Counted from the stretch's first letter, positions 41,926 through 50,138 are shown. The stretch is DNA of 64,000 nucleotides from a bacterium (GCA_021832345.1 JAKBKY010000001.1:754741-818740); one strand, 5' to 3'. Translations and numbers: made by a program. Notes: generated from the letters alone by a model not told the origin.

Positions 41926-42105
41926 TTACGATCGCGACTGCGCCCCGTGCAAACGGCGCAGCGCGGCATTGCGCATCCTTCGGCTGGTCGGGGAGCGAAA
42001 GATATCGCCAAACTCGATCTCGGGGTTTCGGTGGTGGCCGTCGTGCTCCTCGGGACGGACGATCCAAGGCCGGCGCGGAGGCGCCCTTAAGCATGTATAG
42101 GGCAC
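41926..42105 (-). CDS. Possible small basic protein, 5' end altered by repeat element
   Basis: A 59-codon frame from GTG 42105 to TAA, 11 bases before the glycosyltransferase. The sequence (HHRNPEIEFGDIFRSPTSRR, MRNAALRRLHG) looks like a real cytosolic protein, but the only starts lie at or within the right-hand end of repeat copy B as read on this strand. Either insertion removed the original start or the frame is fortuitous. Family not recognised. Confidence 0.35.
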   Translation of the reverse strand: MPYTCLRAPPRRPWIVRPEEHDGHHRNPEIEFGDIFRSPTSRRMRNAALRRLHGAQSRS

Positions 42106-42266
42106 CTCGATAAATCCAGGCACCCGTCTTGAACCCTCGGAGAACGCACCTGCTTCGTCGTGTGCTCAGTCACAGATCACGCTGTATATGCTCCCTCGCA
42201 CCCCCCTCGCATCTGTATTCCCCGAGCGCCCAATCCGAGCACCTGGATTTATCGAGGTGCCCTATA
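42096..42266. mobile_element. 171-bp inverted-repeat element, family 2, copy B
   Basis: Perfect 25-bp terminal inverted repeats at 42096-42120 and 42242-42266 (outer part TATAGGGCACCTCGATAAAT). The core from CTGCTTCGTCGTGTGCTCAG (42150 on) is nearly identical to copy A. No reading frame codes for a transposase, so it would need to be moved in trans. The strong conservation of the middle, not only the ends, is unusual for a decaying MITE. Confidence 0.82.
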
Positions 42267-42450
42267 GGCGAACGTACGTTCCCGCTATATGTTGTCAGGG
42301 TTTTCGCGTCCCGGCTCGTCTCGATATCCCGGCGTTTTGCGAAATCCGTTAGAGGGCTGGCCGTTAGACCCATTACACACGCGGTCTTGGTCAAAGCGAC
42401 CCGGGTCAGGGGTTCCGGCTACTCAATGGTAAGCGCCTGACCCCTGACTC
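42267..42450. other. Gap with palindrome and terminator-like inverted repeat
   Basis: A perfect 12-bp palindrome GAACGTACGTTC sits at 42270-42281. GTCAGGGGT (42405-42413) pairs with ACCCCTGAC (42440-42448) across a 26-base loop just beyond the DUF488 stop, and may terminate that operon. No gene is seen. Confidence 0.4.
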
Positions 42451-42885
42451 TCAGAGGTGCCTGACTTCTATGTCACGCCAGTGGCTTACAAGGTACTCTG
42501 CCACGAGACGGCGATGGCAATGGAGCGGCTTATCCTCACTGCATAGAAGACAGGCATCAGCAATCAAATCCTTCGAGATCTCCTGGTCGATTCTCCGTTC
42601 GCGCATCAGGTCAAGGAATTTCTTCTCATAATCCTGCCAACTCCCATGGTGCTTCTTGTACTCATCGAGCATATCTTGAGTAGGAGCCAGCAGTGGAACG
42701 TGTTTATATTCCATCCCGCAAATTGTCGAGAGGAAATACGCAAGGTCTTGCTTTTTAGTAAAGCCCGCGAGCTGTGAAACGTTATTCAGGCGTACGTCAA
42801 GAACACGCCTGGCACCGGATTTCCGGAGTGTCTCAAAAAACGTTTCGGCGCTCTTTTTCGTGAATCCAATCGTGTAGAGTCTCAT
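42451..42885 (-). CDS. DUF488 protein (short form)
   Basis: A 144-residue protein. LYTIGFTKKSAETFFETLRK opens the fold, VLDVRLNNVSQLAGFTKKQD is the first conserved segment (DVR) and CLLCSEDKPLHCHRRLVAEY the second (C-x-E-x(5)-C-H-R), all DUF488 hallmarks. The conserved Cys/His/Arg may form a catalytic or nucleic-acid-binding site; biochemistry is unknown. It overlaps the longer DUF488 gene by 4 bases and is last in a three-gene operon. Base composition is clearly less GC-rich than the surroundings, suggesting transfer. Confidence 0.85.
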   Translation of the reverse strand: MRLYTIGFTKKSAETFFETLRKSGARRVLDVRLNNVSQLAGFTKKQDLAYFLSTICGMEYKHVPLLAPTQDMLDEYKKHHGSWQDYEKKFLDLMRERRIDQEISKDLIADACLLCSEDKPLHCHRRLVAEYLVSHWRDIEVRHL

Positions 42886-43502
42886 CCGACAATCTGAGCT
42901 CTTCGCTGTGGCGCCGAGCTTCGCGCGTGAGCGACACGTTCTTGCTGTTTTGCATACGCCTCTTCAATAAGATCAGATCGCGACAGAAATAGGCTTTGCT
43001 TAAGCAGACCAAAACGGGCTAGGAGCCTCTGCACGGCCTGAGCGTGGGTTTCCAAAGTCCCATCGGAATGGATGTGAACGATCGAGGCCCCCACCTTTTC
43101 CAGCTCTGGCGCGATAAGAAGGCCACGATGACACTCAATCGGTTCGCGTTCGGCACACATGAGTGCTATTCGGTATCGCTGTGCCCCAATGAGAACCCGC
43201 TGAATCCCCCGCTTGAAGTTATCAGTGATGGCCACGCGCCGATATTGGACGCGACCGTGTTCGTAACACGCATCGTCCTTTGGTCTACCCCCAAGCTCTT
43301 CTCCCAAGAAGGAGTACGCAATACCTTCTTTCTGCAATGCTTCGCTCAATTCTTCACGATCGAATTGATGGTACATGCGGCTATAAGGGGCTGACCGTAC
43401 GTCGGCCACTGCATCCACGCGATGTTCCCGCAGCAATGCCGTTAACTTTTCGAAACTATGATTCGAGTGTCCGATGGTCATGACTTCGATTGGCGTCATC
43501 AT
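42882..43502 (-). CDS. DUF488 protein (long form)
   Basis: A 206-residue DUF488 protein: TIGHSNHSFEKLTALLREH, VADVRSAPYSRMYHQFDRE, YSFLGEELGGRPKDD, and MCAEREPIECHRGLLIAPEL for the C-x-E-x(5)-CHR motif. The C-terminal 50 residues form an additional helical, basic extension. Two DUF488 paralogues in one operon with distinct lengths suggest a heteromer. It starts 5 bases after the dual-OB gene stop. GC content by eye is near 50 percent, far below the 60-plus of neighbours. Confidence 0.87.
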   Translation of the reverse strand: MMTPIEVMTIGHSNHSFEKLTALLREHRVDAVADVRSAPYSRMYHQFDREELSEALQKEGIAYSFLGEELGGRPKDDACYEHGRVQYRRVAITDNFKRGIQRVLIGAQRYRIALMCAEREPIECHRGLLIAPELEKVGASIVHIHSDGTLETHAQAVQRLLARFGLLKQSLFLSRSDLIEEAYAKQQERVAHARSSAPQRRAQIVG

Positions 43503-43507
43503 ACGGT

Positions 43508-44188
43508 TTAGGTCCTAGTTATCACTGTCGCGACGAGCTTGTAGCAATAATCCTGATATGGCTCACCGATGCTTATTGTGAGATAAACATCGCGCAGCGG
43601 GTACTCATCGTCCGGCTTCGCGAGATATTGACGCTCGACAATTGGATCTGTAACCCAGAGTGCGTAATCTGTTCCGTCGAACGAAAAACTCGCCTGAACG
43701 CGGCGCTTGGCGTTGCCGAATGCTTTCCCTGGCGCAAAGACTCTTATGTTGGGATTATCCAAATGGATTAGCTTTAGGGAACTAGTCAACGTCATTGCCT
43801 GAGTAAGGGGGACGCGGTCGTTAATCCCGTTATAGCTACTGAAGCCATTGAGCCAAAGCGAACCGGCGTGGTCCTGTAAAGCGCCGAGGTCTTCCCAACG
43901 GTACCCATCTCTCTTCACCCAATAGGACTGTGGGTCGAGGAGCCAGTTCTCTTGCTGATACCCCTTTGGGCGCGCTGCTATCAGGGGCACGTCAATGATA
44001 TCCAATATCTTAGGATCGCTTCCGTCTTGATAGCGACGCTCTTCCTCCGACACTTCTTCTGTTGGACGATCACTGACTGGCCTTATCCATGGACCGGGTC
44101 CGTTTCTCTGCAACTCTCTTCCGGCGACACATCGCCCCTGCAACTTCCGAGAATTTGCTAGGCATACTATTCGCTTCGATATGCTCAC
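43508..44188 (-). CDS. Dual OB-fold-type protein associated with DUF488 pair
   Basis: A 226-residue protein. RIVCLANSRKLQGRCVAGRE at the start, GPGPWIRPVSDRPTEEVSEE, and DPKILDIIDVPLIAARPKGY, QQENWLLDPQSYWVKRDGYR are features I associate with proteins called dual OB domain-containing. A second beta-rich half ends in the DVYLTISIGEP strand. OB folds suggest RNA, DNA or nucleotide binding. The GTG start heads the operon with the two DUF488 genes. No enzymatic motif is clear. Naming is from memory of the family and needs a profile search. Confidence 0.62.
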   Translation of the reverse strand: MSISKRIVCLANSRKLQGRCVAGRELQRNGPGPWIRPVSDRPTEEVSEEERRYQDGSDPKILDIIDVPLIAARPKGYQQENWLLDPQSYWVKRDGYRWEDLGALQDHAGSLWLNGFSSYNGINDRVPLTQAMTLTSSLKLIHLDNPNIRVFAPGKAFGNAKRRVQASFSFDGTDYALWVTDPIVERQYLAKPDDEYPLRDVYLTISIGEPYQDYCYKLVATVITRT

Positions 44189-44736
44189 GATTCACCAAAA
44201 CTTGTTCGCGATGCGCGCCTGTTGCTCTGCCGAGCCGATATTCCCCATATGTCCGAGCCTTTCGATGCCGGAGTGTCGGTTTCCGGCCTTGCGGAGCGCT
44301 GCCCGGCGATGTGATGACGTTTTCCCGATGTACGCAGCCGCCGAGTCGCTTGTGCCAACACGGAGGCTGGGGGCGAGCGAAGGCCGTCATCCCACGAGCG
44401 TTGTGCGCAGAGATTCTGCGACTGAGTGCCGACCGACGGTCGCCGCCGGTTCCCGTGCCGGCGCGAGCGTTCAACGATCATGCGCTCAAGGGTAAATGAC
44501 GGGAGAGGTTATGTGACCTTCTCGTCGCTACTGCCAATGCGTTGCAGGACCGAGCGACGGCAACGACCCGGGCCGGAGGACCCCGGGCATGCCGAAGCCG
44601 GCCGTCCCAGCCGTGCATCTTCGAGCCCAGCTCCATGGTGTGCCGCCACCAGACGTTCAGGATCAGCGCAGGGGCGCCGGTCACGAGAGGCGCGGGGTCC
44701 AGTGCGGCGACGAGCAGGTAGGGCAGTGCGCCCAGG
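44189..44736. other. 548-base region without a clear gene
   Basis: No frame here reads like an intact protein. On the minus strand two short stretches look membrane-like in different frames: SAVVAALAVLVVGDSLST (near 44835) and ILLDGILGALPYLLVAAL (near 44735). They could be the two halves of a frame-shifted membrane protein overlapping the start region of the transglycosylase, but the case is weak. The gap must hold the promoter of the dual-OB operon. Confidence 0.35.
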
Positions 44737-45537
44737 ATGCCGTCGAGCAGTATCGATCGAGCGAGAGGGCCGCATGGTCCAAGGAGAAGAACGTCGAGAG
44801 AGAATCTCCCACAACGAGGACCGCTAACGCTGCGACAACTGCCGAGACCATCGACGTTCCTTTGCGCGGCACTCGCCGTGACGGGCGTTCTCTTGCCTGC
44901 GTGCGGGTTGCGCACCTCCGCGCCCACCCCGCGCGCTCGCATCGTGCGCGTTCGCAATGTGGCGTTAACGTGGCACGCCACGCCGCGCATCGACGTGCCG
45001 TTCGGATTGCGCGTACTCGAAGATGGCCCGCCTGTGCGCGGCGCTACGTTAGCGCTCGCGCGCGCGATCCTGCACACCAATCCGCGCATTTCCGCAACCG
45101 ATGCTCTGATGTTGGCAGCGATGACCGTCCGAGCGGCCCGTCGTAACGGTTTGCCCAGCGGCTTTCTTGGCGCGACGCTCTTACAGGAGTCGGCCTACGA
45201 TCCGCAAGCGCTCTCGTCGGCGGGCGCCGTCGGCATCGCGCAGTTCACGCTGCCGACCGCGGCACAGTACGGTGTCGACCCGTTTGTCGTCGGCGACGCG
45301 ATCGACGGTGCGGCGGCGTTGCTGGCGAGCTACGTGCGCGCCTACCGTCGGCACGCTGACCGGTACGATCTGGCGCTCGCCGCCTATAACGCCGGCCCGG
45401 GCGCGGTGGCCGCCTACCACGGGGTCCCGCCCTATCGTCAGACGCGCGCCTACATCGCGATCATCTTCGATCGCTGGACGCAGATTCTGGGCTACGAACG
45501 CGCTGCCGGCCAGAGTTTTGTGCATCATGGCGAATAG
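44737..45537 (+). CDS. Lytic transglycosylase (SLT domain) lipoprotein
   Basis: Up to 266 residues. A lipoprotein-type signal (FLCAALAVTGVLLPAC) precedes an SLT domain at about 140-250. The catalytic glutamate is in GATLLQESAYDPQALSSAGA, followed by VGIAQFTLPTAAQYGVDP and LALAAYNAGPGAVAAYHG, the three goose-lysozyme-like motifs. It would cleave peptidoglycan glycan strands at the envelope. The only standard in-frame start before the signal peptide is ATG 44737, which gives an odd arginine-rich leader; a non-standard start closer to the signal is possible. Confidence 0.85.
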   Translation: MPSSSIDRARGPHGPRRRTSRENLPQRGPLTLRQLPRPSTFLCAALAVTGVLLPACGLRTSAPTPRARIVRVRNVALTWHATPRIDVPFGLRVLEDGPPVRGATLALARAILHTNPRISATDALMLAAMTVRAARRNGLPSGFLGATLLQESAYDPQALSSAGAVGIAQFTLPTAAQYGVDPFVVGDAIDGAAALLASYVRAYRRHADRYDLALAAYNAGPGAVAAYHGVPPYRQTRAYIAIIFDRWTQILGYERAAGQSFVHHGE

Positions 45538-45544
45538 CGGTCGG

Positions 45545-46033
45545 ATGAAGCCTCTTCTTCGCGCCCTTCTGCCCCTCGCGCTTCTTGCTGCGCTGAGCGC
45601 TTGCGGTAGCGTCACAACAGCGCTGAACTTTAAAGCGCCGTCCGGCTGGACGTCTTCGCCCAGCATTATGGGCCTCATGCAGGTCTGGACCGATCCGAAG
45701 AACTCCCACGCCGTCGTGATGCTCCTGCGCAGCCCCGTGGCGATCACGGCGAAGGAGGCCCTCTCGCATGCCGATCTGAACCATGCCAAGGTGCTGGCGC
45801 GCAAGCGCGTGACGATCTGCGGGAATCGGCCCGCGCGTTGGATCACGCTACTCGGCGCAGGCGTCGTGGGAACCTTCGGTAGCAACAAAAGCGACAAAGG
45901 GCCCGAGCGCCTCGATATGCTGATTACCAAGGCTGCCGGCGCGACCTACGTTGCGATGTACGCTCGCCCGGCCGGTGCGCCCGCCGATCCCCAGGCCGAG
46001 GCTGCCGTGCGCTCCGTTTGCCCCAAAGCCTAA
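45545..46033 (+). CDS. Small lipoprotein of unknown function
   Basis: A 162-residue protein with a signal peptide and lipobox (LLAALSAC). The mature domain (APSGWTSSPSIMGLMQVWTD, then VVMLLRSPVAITAKEALSHA) is of the kind seen in small secreted proteins of this cluster type; two cysteines (TICGNRPARW and RSVCPK) are conserved-looking. ATG 45545 or 45527 may be used; the latter overlaps the transglycosylase stop. It is followed 1 base later by egtD, so the three may be co-transcribed. Confidence 0.62.
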   Translation: MKPLLRALLPLALLAALSACGSVTTALNFKAPSGWTSSPSIMGLMQVWTDPKNSHAVVMLLRSPVAITAKEALSHADLNHAKVLARKRVTICGNRPARWITLLGAGVVGTFGSNKSDKGPERLDMLITKAAGATYVAMYARPAGAPADPQAEAAVRSVCPKA

Positions 46034-46034
46034 C

Positions 46035-47042
46035 ATGAGCGAGCAGCGCGCGATTGCGTTGCCTGAGGATCGATTCCAGATCGTCGAGCCGGCCGGAGCG
46101 ATCCTGGGCGACCGCTTCGCGCAGGATGTTGCGGCAGGCTTGCTCGCGCCGCGCAAACACTTGGCCTCGAAGTATCTCTACGACGCGATCGGCTCGGCGC
46201 TCTTCGAAGCGATCTGCTTGCTGCCCGAGTACTACCTCACCGCAGCCGAGACGCAGATCCTGCACGAGCACGGCTGGGCCATCGTCCGCGCGCTCGGCGA
46301 GCCGGCAGACTTCTTCGAACTTGGGAGCGGCAGCGCCGGCAAGACGGGGTTGCTGATCGACGATGCGGTGCGCGCGCACGGCAGCCTCTGCTACAGCCCC
46401 GTCGATATTTCGACCGGCGCGATGATCGCCGGATGCCGCGCCTTGATCGAACGCTTCCCGACGCTGCGCGTACGCGCCTACGCCGGCGACTACTTCCACG
46501 TCTTGCAATCGCCGCAGCTACGCTTCGATGGCCGGGTGCTCGCGATGTTTATGGGCTCGAACATCGGCAACTACGAACCACTCCAAGCCGAGGAGTTGCT
46601 CGCTGCGTTAGCGGCACGATTGCGTAGCGGCGATGGGCTGCTGCTCGGCATCGACGCGTGCAAAGAGCGTGCGACGCTGGAGGCTGCCTACGACGACCCC
46701 ACCGGCGTAACGGCCGCCTTCGATAAGAATCTGCTGGCTCGCATCAATCGCGAACTTGGCGGGAGCTTCGATCTGCGCAACTTCGATCACGTCGCAGAGT
46801 ACGATGAGGAGCGCGGTTGCGTGGCGTCGTTCTTGGAGGCGCGCGCGGCCTGCCGCGTATGGATCGCTGCGATCGAGCGCGAGGTTATCTTTGAGGCAGG
46901 CGAGCGCATCCACACGGAGTCCTCCTATAAGTACTCGCTCGACCAAATCGAGGCGTTGGCTCGACGCGCGGGCTTTCTGCCCGGCGAGCGCTGGCTGGAT
47001 GCGGACAAGCGCTTCAGCGTGAATCTCTTCGTTCGCGCCTAG
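46035..47042 (+). CDS. egtD: L-histidine N(alpha)-methyltransferase EgtD
   Basis: A 335-residue SAM enzyme that trimethylates histidine to hercynine, the first step of ergothioneine synthesis. KYLYDAIGSALFEAICLLPE and YYLTAAETQIL are the substrate-side signature, FFELGSGSAGKTGLLID motif I, and MFMGSNIGNYEP the post-motif loop; the tail has IHTESSYKYSLDQI. No egtB (sulfoxide synthase) lies within the window. The stop shares CTAG with the convergent ABC permease gene, placing it tail to tail with an OpuC-like transporter. Confidence 0.88.
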   Translation: MSEQRAIALPEDRFQIVEPAGAILGDRFAQDVAAGLLAPRKHLASKYLYDAIGSALFEAICLLPEYYLTAAETQILHEHGWAIVRALGEPADFFELGSGSAGKTGLLIDDAVRAHGSLCYSPVDISTGAMIAGCRALIERFPTLRVRAYAGDYFHVLQSPQLRFDGRVLAMFMGSNIGNYEPLQAEELLAALAARLRSGDGLLLGIDACKERATLEAAYDDPTGVTAAFDKNLLARINRELGGSFDLRNFDHVAEYDEERGCVASFLEARAACRVWIAAIEREVIFEAGERIHTESSYKYSLDQIEALARRAGFLPGERWLDADKRFSVNLFVRA

Positions 47043-47647
47043 GCGGCGCGCCGTTCGACGGCACGCAACGCGATATCGATTGCGATGGCCAGCGCCGCCA
47101 CCGCGAGGCTCCCGGCGATCGTGCGATCGATCTGTCGAAACGCGAGACCCTCAAAGATGAGCGTGCCGAGCCCGCCGGCACCGACGTAGGCTGCGAGCGT
47201 CGCGAGGGCCACCATGGCGATCGCTGCGATGCGAACGCCGCCGAGGATCACCGGCAGCGCGTACGGGAGTTCGACGCGCAGCAGGGTCTGCGCCGGACTC
47301 ATGCCTAGGCCCACGGCCGCCTCGCGTTGCTCCTGCGGTACGCCGCGCAGCCCAACCGCGATGTTGCGTACCAACACGAACTGGCCGTAGGCCACCAGCG
47401 CAATGACGGCGGTCCAGAAACCCAGGCCGAAGGCCTGCACGAGAATGGCCAGCAACGCCAGGCTGGGGATCGTGTAGACGGCGGCAAGTCCACCGATGAT
47501 CGGTCCAGAGGACTTAGGGCGGCGTGCGGCCAGTACACCGAGCGGAAATGCGATCGCTAGCGCCAGCGCCAACGACGTGCCCACGATGATGACGTGCGCT
47601 TGCGTGAGTGCGAGAACGCGCAGCGGATGGGAGAGCAGGTAGCTCAC
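47039..47647 (-). CDS. OpuC-type ABC transporter permease (second permease)
   Basis: A 202-residue inner-membrane protein with five to six helices. FPLGVLAARRPKSSGPIIGG, then AVYTIPSLALLAILVQAFGL and GVPQEQREAAVGLGMSPAQT are the coupling-helix signature of OpuBB/OpuBD-type permeases for quaternary-amine compounds. ATGA overlap with the ATPase gene. Its stop shares CTAG with egtD. Confidence 0.87.
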   Translation of the reverse strand: MSYLLSHPLRVLALTQAHVIIVGTSLALALAIAFPLGVLAARRPKSSGPIIGGLAAVYTIPSLALLAILVQAFGLGFWTAVIALVAYGQFVLVRNIAVGLRGVPQEQREAAVGLGMSPAQTLLRVELPYALPVILGGVRIAAIAMVALATLAAYVGAGGLGTLIFEGLAFRQIDRTIAGSLAVAALAIAIDIALRAVERRAA

Positions 47648-48591
47648 GAGGCTCCCTTCGCGAGTGCCCGGCGAATTGCGGCGAGATCGAGCATCCCGAG
47701 GTCATGCTCGTCTTCCTCGACGCGCAGCGCGAGCGCGCCGTCGAGCAGGCGGCCAAGAGCATCGTAGAGCGTTGCATCGGGCGCAAGCGTTGGGCAGTCT
47801 GCCGGATCGTCCGGCAGGCGTCGGCGTGCCGCTTGGCGCGCGCTCATCAGCCGCAGACGACGAATCGTATCGTCGGTGTCCAGGAGCGCACGGACATACT
47901 CGCTGCACGGGTGCACGAGCACATCGAGCGGGGGCGCCGCCTGCACGATACGCCCTTCGTGCAGGATCGCCAGGCAATCGGCGATGCGTAACGCTTCGTC
48001 CACGTCGTGCGTGACGAAGAGCACGGTCGTGCCCAAGCGTCGCACGATGCTGACGATCTCGTCCTGCAGCGATGCCCGTACGAGCGCATCGACCGCCCCG
48101 AACGGTTCGTCCATGAGGAGGAGTCGCGGTTCGCCCGCGAGTGCTCGCGCGACGCCGACGCGCTGGGCTTGCCCTCCGGAGAGTTCACGGGGTCTGCACG
48201 TGCGGTAGCGTGCCGGATCGAGCCGAACCAGCTCCAGCAGTTCATCCACGCGATGGGCGATGCGTTGGGACGGCCAGCCGAGCAGCCGAGGTACGACGGC
48301 GATGTTCTCCGCGACGCTCATATGCGGGAAGAGCCCGACCGCTTGAATGACGTAGCCGATCGAGCGGCGCAGTGCGACCGCGTCGACCGTTGCGATATCC
48401 ACGCCGTCGATCTCCACCCGTCCGCGTGCCGGCGGCACCAAGCGATTGGCGGTCCGAACGAGCGTGCTCTTGCCGCAACCGGAGGGTCCCAAGAGCACGG
48501 CAAACATTCCCGGTTCAAGGTCGAGCGTTGCCTCGGCGATCGCGTCGCGATCGGCGCCGGGGTAGCGTACGCCGACACCTTCGAATCGCAC
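47644..48591 (-). CDS. OpuC-type ABC transporter ATP-binding protein
   Basis: A 315-residue ATPase. Walker A is LLGPSGCGKSTLVRT, the signature ELSGGQAQRVGVARALAG, Walker B LLLMDEPFGAVDAL and the H-loop VLFVTHDVDEALRI. The Q-loop reads YVIQAVGLFPHMSVAENIAV, as in OpuA/OpuCA. The C-terminal ~80 residues form a CBS-like or short regulatory tail (LPDDPADCPTLAPDATLYDA), shorter than the tandem CBS domains of OpuCA, which sense ionic strength. 23 bases after the binding-protein gene. Confidence 0.88.
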   Translation of the reverse strand: MRFEGVGVRYPGADRDAIAEATLDLEPGMFAVLLGPSGCGKSTLVRTANRLVPPARGRVEIDGVDIATVDAVALRRSIGYVIQAVGLFPHMSVAENIAVVPRLLGWPSQRIAHRVDELLELVRLDPARYRTCRPRELSGGQAQRVGVARALAGEPRLLLMDEPFGAVDALVRASLQDEIVSIVRRLGTTVLFVTHDVDEALRIADCLAILHEGRIVQAAPPLDVLVHPCSEYVRALLDTDDTIRRLRLMSARQAARRRLPDDPADCPTLAPDATLYDALGRLLDGALALRVEEDEHDLGMLDLAAIRRALAKGAS

Positions 48592-48614
48592 ACGAGCGCC
48601 GCGGGTTTGGTGCG

Positions 48615-49499
48615 TCAGCGCCGGTGCTCCCGTAGGAAACGCGCAGCCACCTCATCGGGGCCGCGCTTATCAACCTCGACGGCGAGGTTCATCGCTTGTG
48701 CTGCGTGCGTCGTAATCCACGGTGCGACACGATTGAGGGCTGCGGCGATGACGGGATATCGTCGCAAGGTCGTATCCCGCACGACCGGAGCCACGTTGTA
48801 CGGCGGCCACAGATGTTTATTGTCATCGAGCACGACCAGGCGATCGGCGATGATCTCGCCGTCCGTCGTAAACGCCGTCGCGACATCGGCGCGCCCTTCC
48901 AGCAGCGCTTGGTACTTCAACCCGATGTCGTAGGTCCGCACCGACTTGAAGTGAAAGCCGCCGTAGAGGCGCTGCAGGCCGGGCAAGCCGTCGGGGCGGC
49001 TGAGAAACTCCGGGATCGTCGCCAAGCGCAGGCGCGGCGCGAGAACGGCGAGCTGTGAGAGCGTGCGCAGATGGTAACGCTGCGCGATCGCTTGTGTGGT
49101 GGCAAGTGCCTGAGAATCGTCCATCGGAGAGCGATCCAGCCACGTCAGGTGGTAGCGACGCTCATAGGCCGCCTTGACGACGGAGAAGATCGTGTTCGCG
49201 TCGCGGCTTGCCGGAAGATGGAGGACGTCGATCAGCGCAGTTCCCGTATACTCCGGATAGAGATCCACGTCGCCGCGCGCGAGCGCCGCCATCACGACTT
49301 GTGTGCTGCCCAGGCCGAAGCGCCGGACGACGTGCAGGCCTGCATGTTCGAGGGTTTGGGCGTAGATCTCGGCGATGATGTACTCTTCGGTGAAGTTCTT
49401 CGAGCCGACGGCCACCGTATGCGCGTTGGAACAAGACGGTAGCGCAGCGGCCGCGCCGATGAGTGCCAGCGCCTTGGCTCGCGTCAGCGTTGCGGTCAT
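48615..49499 (-). CDS. OpuC/EgtU-type substrate-binding lipoprotein
   Basis: A 294-residue solute-binding protein with a lipobox-like signal (ALIGAAAALPSC). VGSKNFTEEYIIAEIYAQTL opens the OpuAC-type domain, DVDLYPEYTGTALIDVL is the hinge signature, and VATAFTTDGEIIADRLVVLD the C-terminal lobe motif. Family members bind glycine betaine, choline, carnitine or, in EgtU, ergothioneine through cation-pi contacts. Next to egtD, a trimethylated histidine derivative is an attractive ligand, but this is inference. Confidence 0.86.
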   Translation of the reverse strand: MTATLTRAKALALIGAAAALPSCSNAHTVAVGSKNFTEEYIIAEIYAQTLEHAGLHVVRRFGLGSTQVVMAALARGDVDLYPEYTGTALIDVLHLPASRDANTIFSVVKAAYERRYHLTWLDRSPMDDSQALATTQAIAQRYHLRTLSQLAVLAPRLRLATIPEFLSRPDGLPGLQRLYGGFHFKSVRTYDIGLKYQALLEGRADVATAFTTDGEIIADRLVVLDDNKHLWPPYNVAPVVRDTTLRRYPVIAAALNRVAPWITTHAAQAMNLAVEVDKRGPDEVAARFLREHRR

Positions 49500-50095
49500 G
49501 CGCGCGCTTCCACGCCGCGCACGGCTGCCCCAAGAAGCAGTTCGACGGCAAACGCGAGGGCCGCAACGGTCGCCGAGGCTGCGATCAGCAGCGTCGCGTC
49601 ACCGGTCTGCAGGCCGCGGACGATGTCATCGCCTAGCCCTCCGCCGCCGATGAAGGTGGCCAGCGTCGCGCTTGCGACCACCTCGATTGCGGCCGTGCGC
49701 ACCCCCGCGAGCGTGACCGGCAGCGACAGCGGCCAGGCGATCTGCAGGAAGCGCTGCCGCGACGTCATCCCGATGCCTCGGGCCGCATCCAGGGGTGCCT
49801 CCGGGACCCCGCGCAGGGCCACGTCCACATTGATGGCGATCGGCGGAACGGCGAGCAGCGTGAGCGCGACGACCGCCGGCAGAAAGCCGACGCCGAGGAA
49901 CGGCAGCACGAACATGAGGACGGCCAGGCTTGGGATCGTCCGCCCGAGACTGGCCAGCGCCAAGATGGGCGGGCGCAGGAGTCTCATCGAGGCCGCCAGC
50001 ACTCCCAGCGGTACGGCAAGAACGGCCGCTGCCGCCAGCGCAACGCCCGCCAGCTCCATTTGGGTGCGTGCATCCAGGAGCAAGGTCTCAACCAT
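49496..50095 (-). CDS. OpuC-type ABC transporter permease (first permease)
   Basis: A 199-residue permease similar in layout to the one at 47039. LAVPLGVLAASMRLLRPPIL, then SLGRTIPSLAVLMFVLPFLG and GVPEAPLDAARGIGMTSRQR carry the coupling motif. The ATG/ATGA arrangement with the binding-protein gene shows coupling. It heads the four-gene operon, 43 bases from divergent ppk. Two different permeases imply a heterodimeric channel. Confidence 0.87.
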   Translation of the reverse strand: MVETLLLDARTQMELAGVALAAAAVLAVPLGVLAASMRLLRPPILALASLGRTIPSLAVLMFVLPFLGVGFLPAVVALTLLAVPPIAINVDVALRGVPEAPLDAARGIGMTSRQRFLQIAWPLSLPVTLAGVRTAAIEVVASATLATFIGGGGLGDDIVRGLQTGDATLLIAASATVAALAFAVELLLGAAVRGVEARA

Positions 50096-50138
50096 TGCCT
50101 AGACTTTCCGCTGCGGGCGGCGAATCCCACTCAAGGTC

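Noticed and set aside
44478..45089. 203-residue minus-strand frame with a hydrophobic middle opposite the transglycosylase start.
   Set aside because: Only the segment near 44660-44750 looks membrane-like, the rest is antisense to a well-supported gene, and a frame change is needed to join it to a plausible start.
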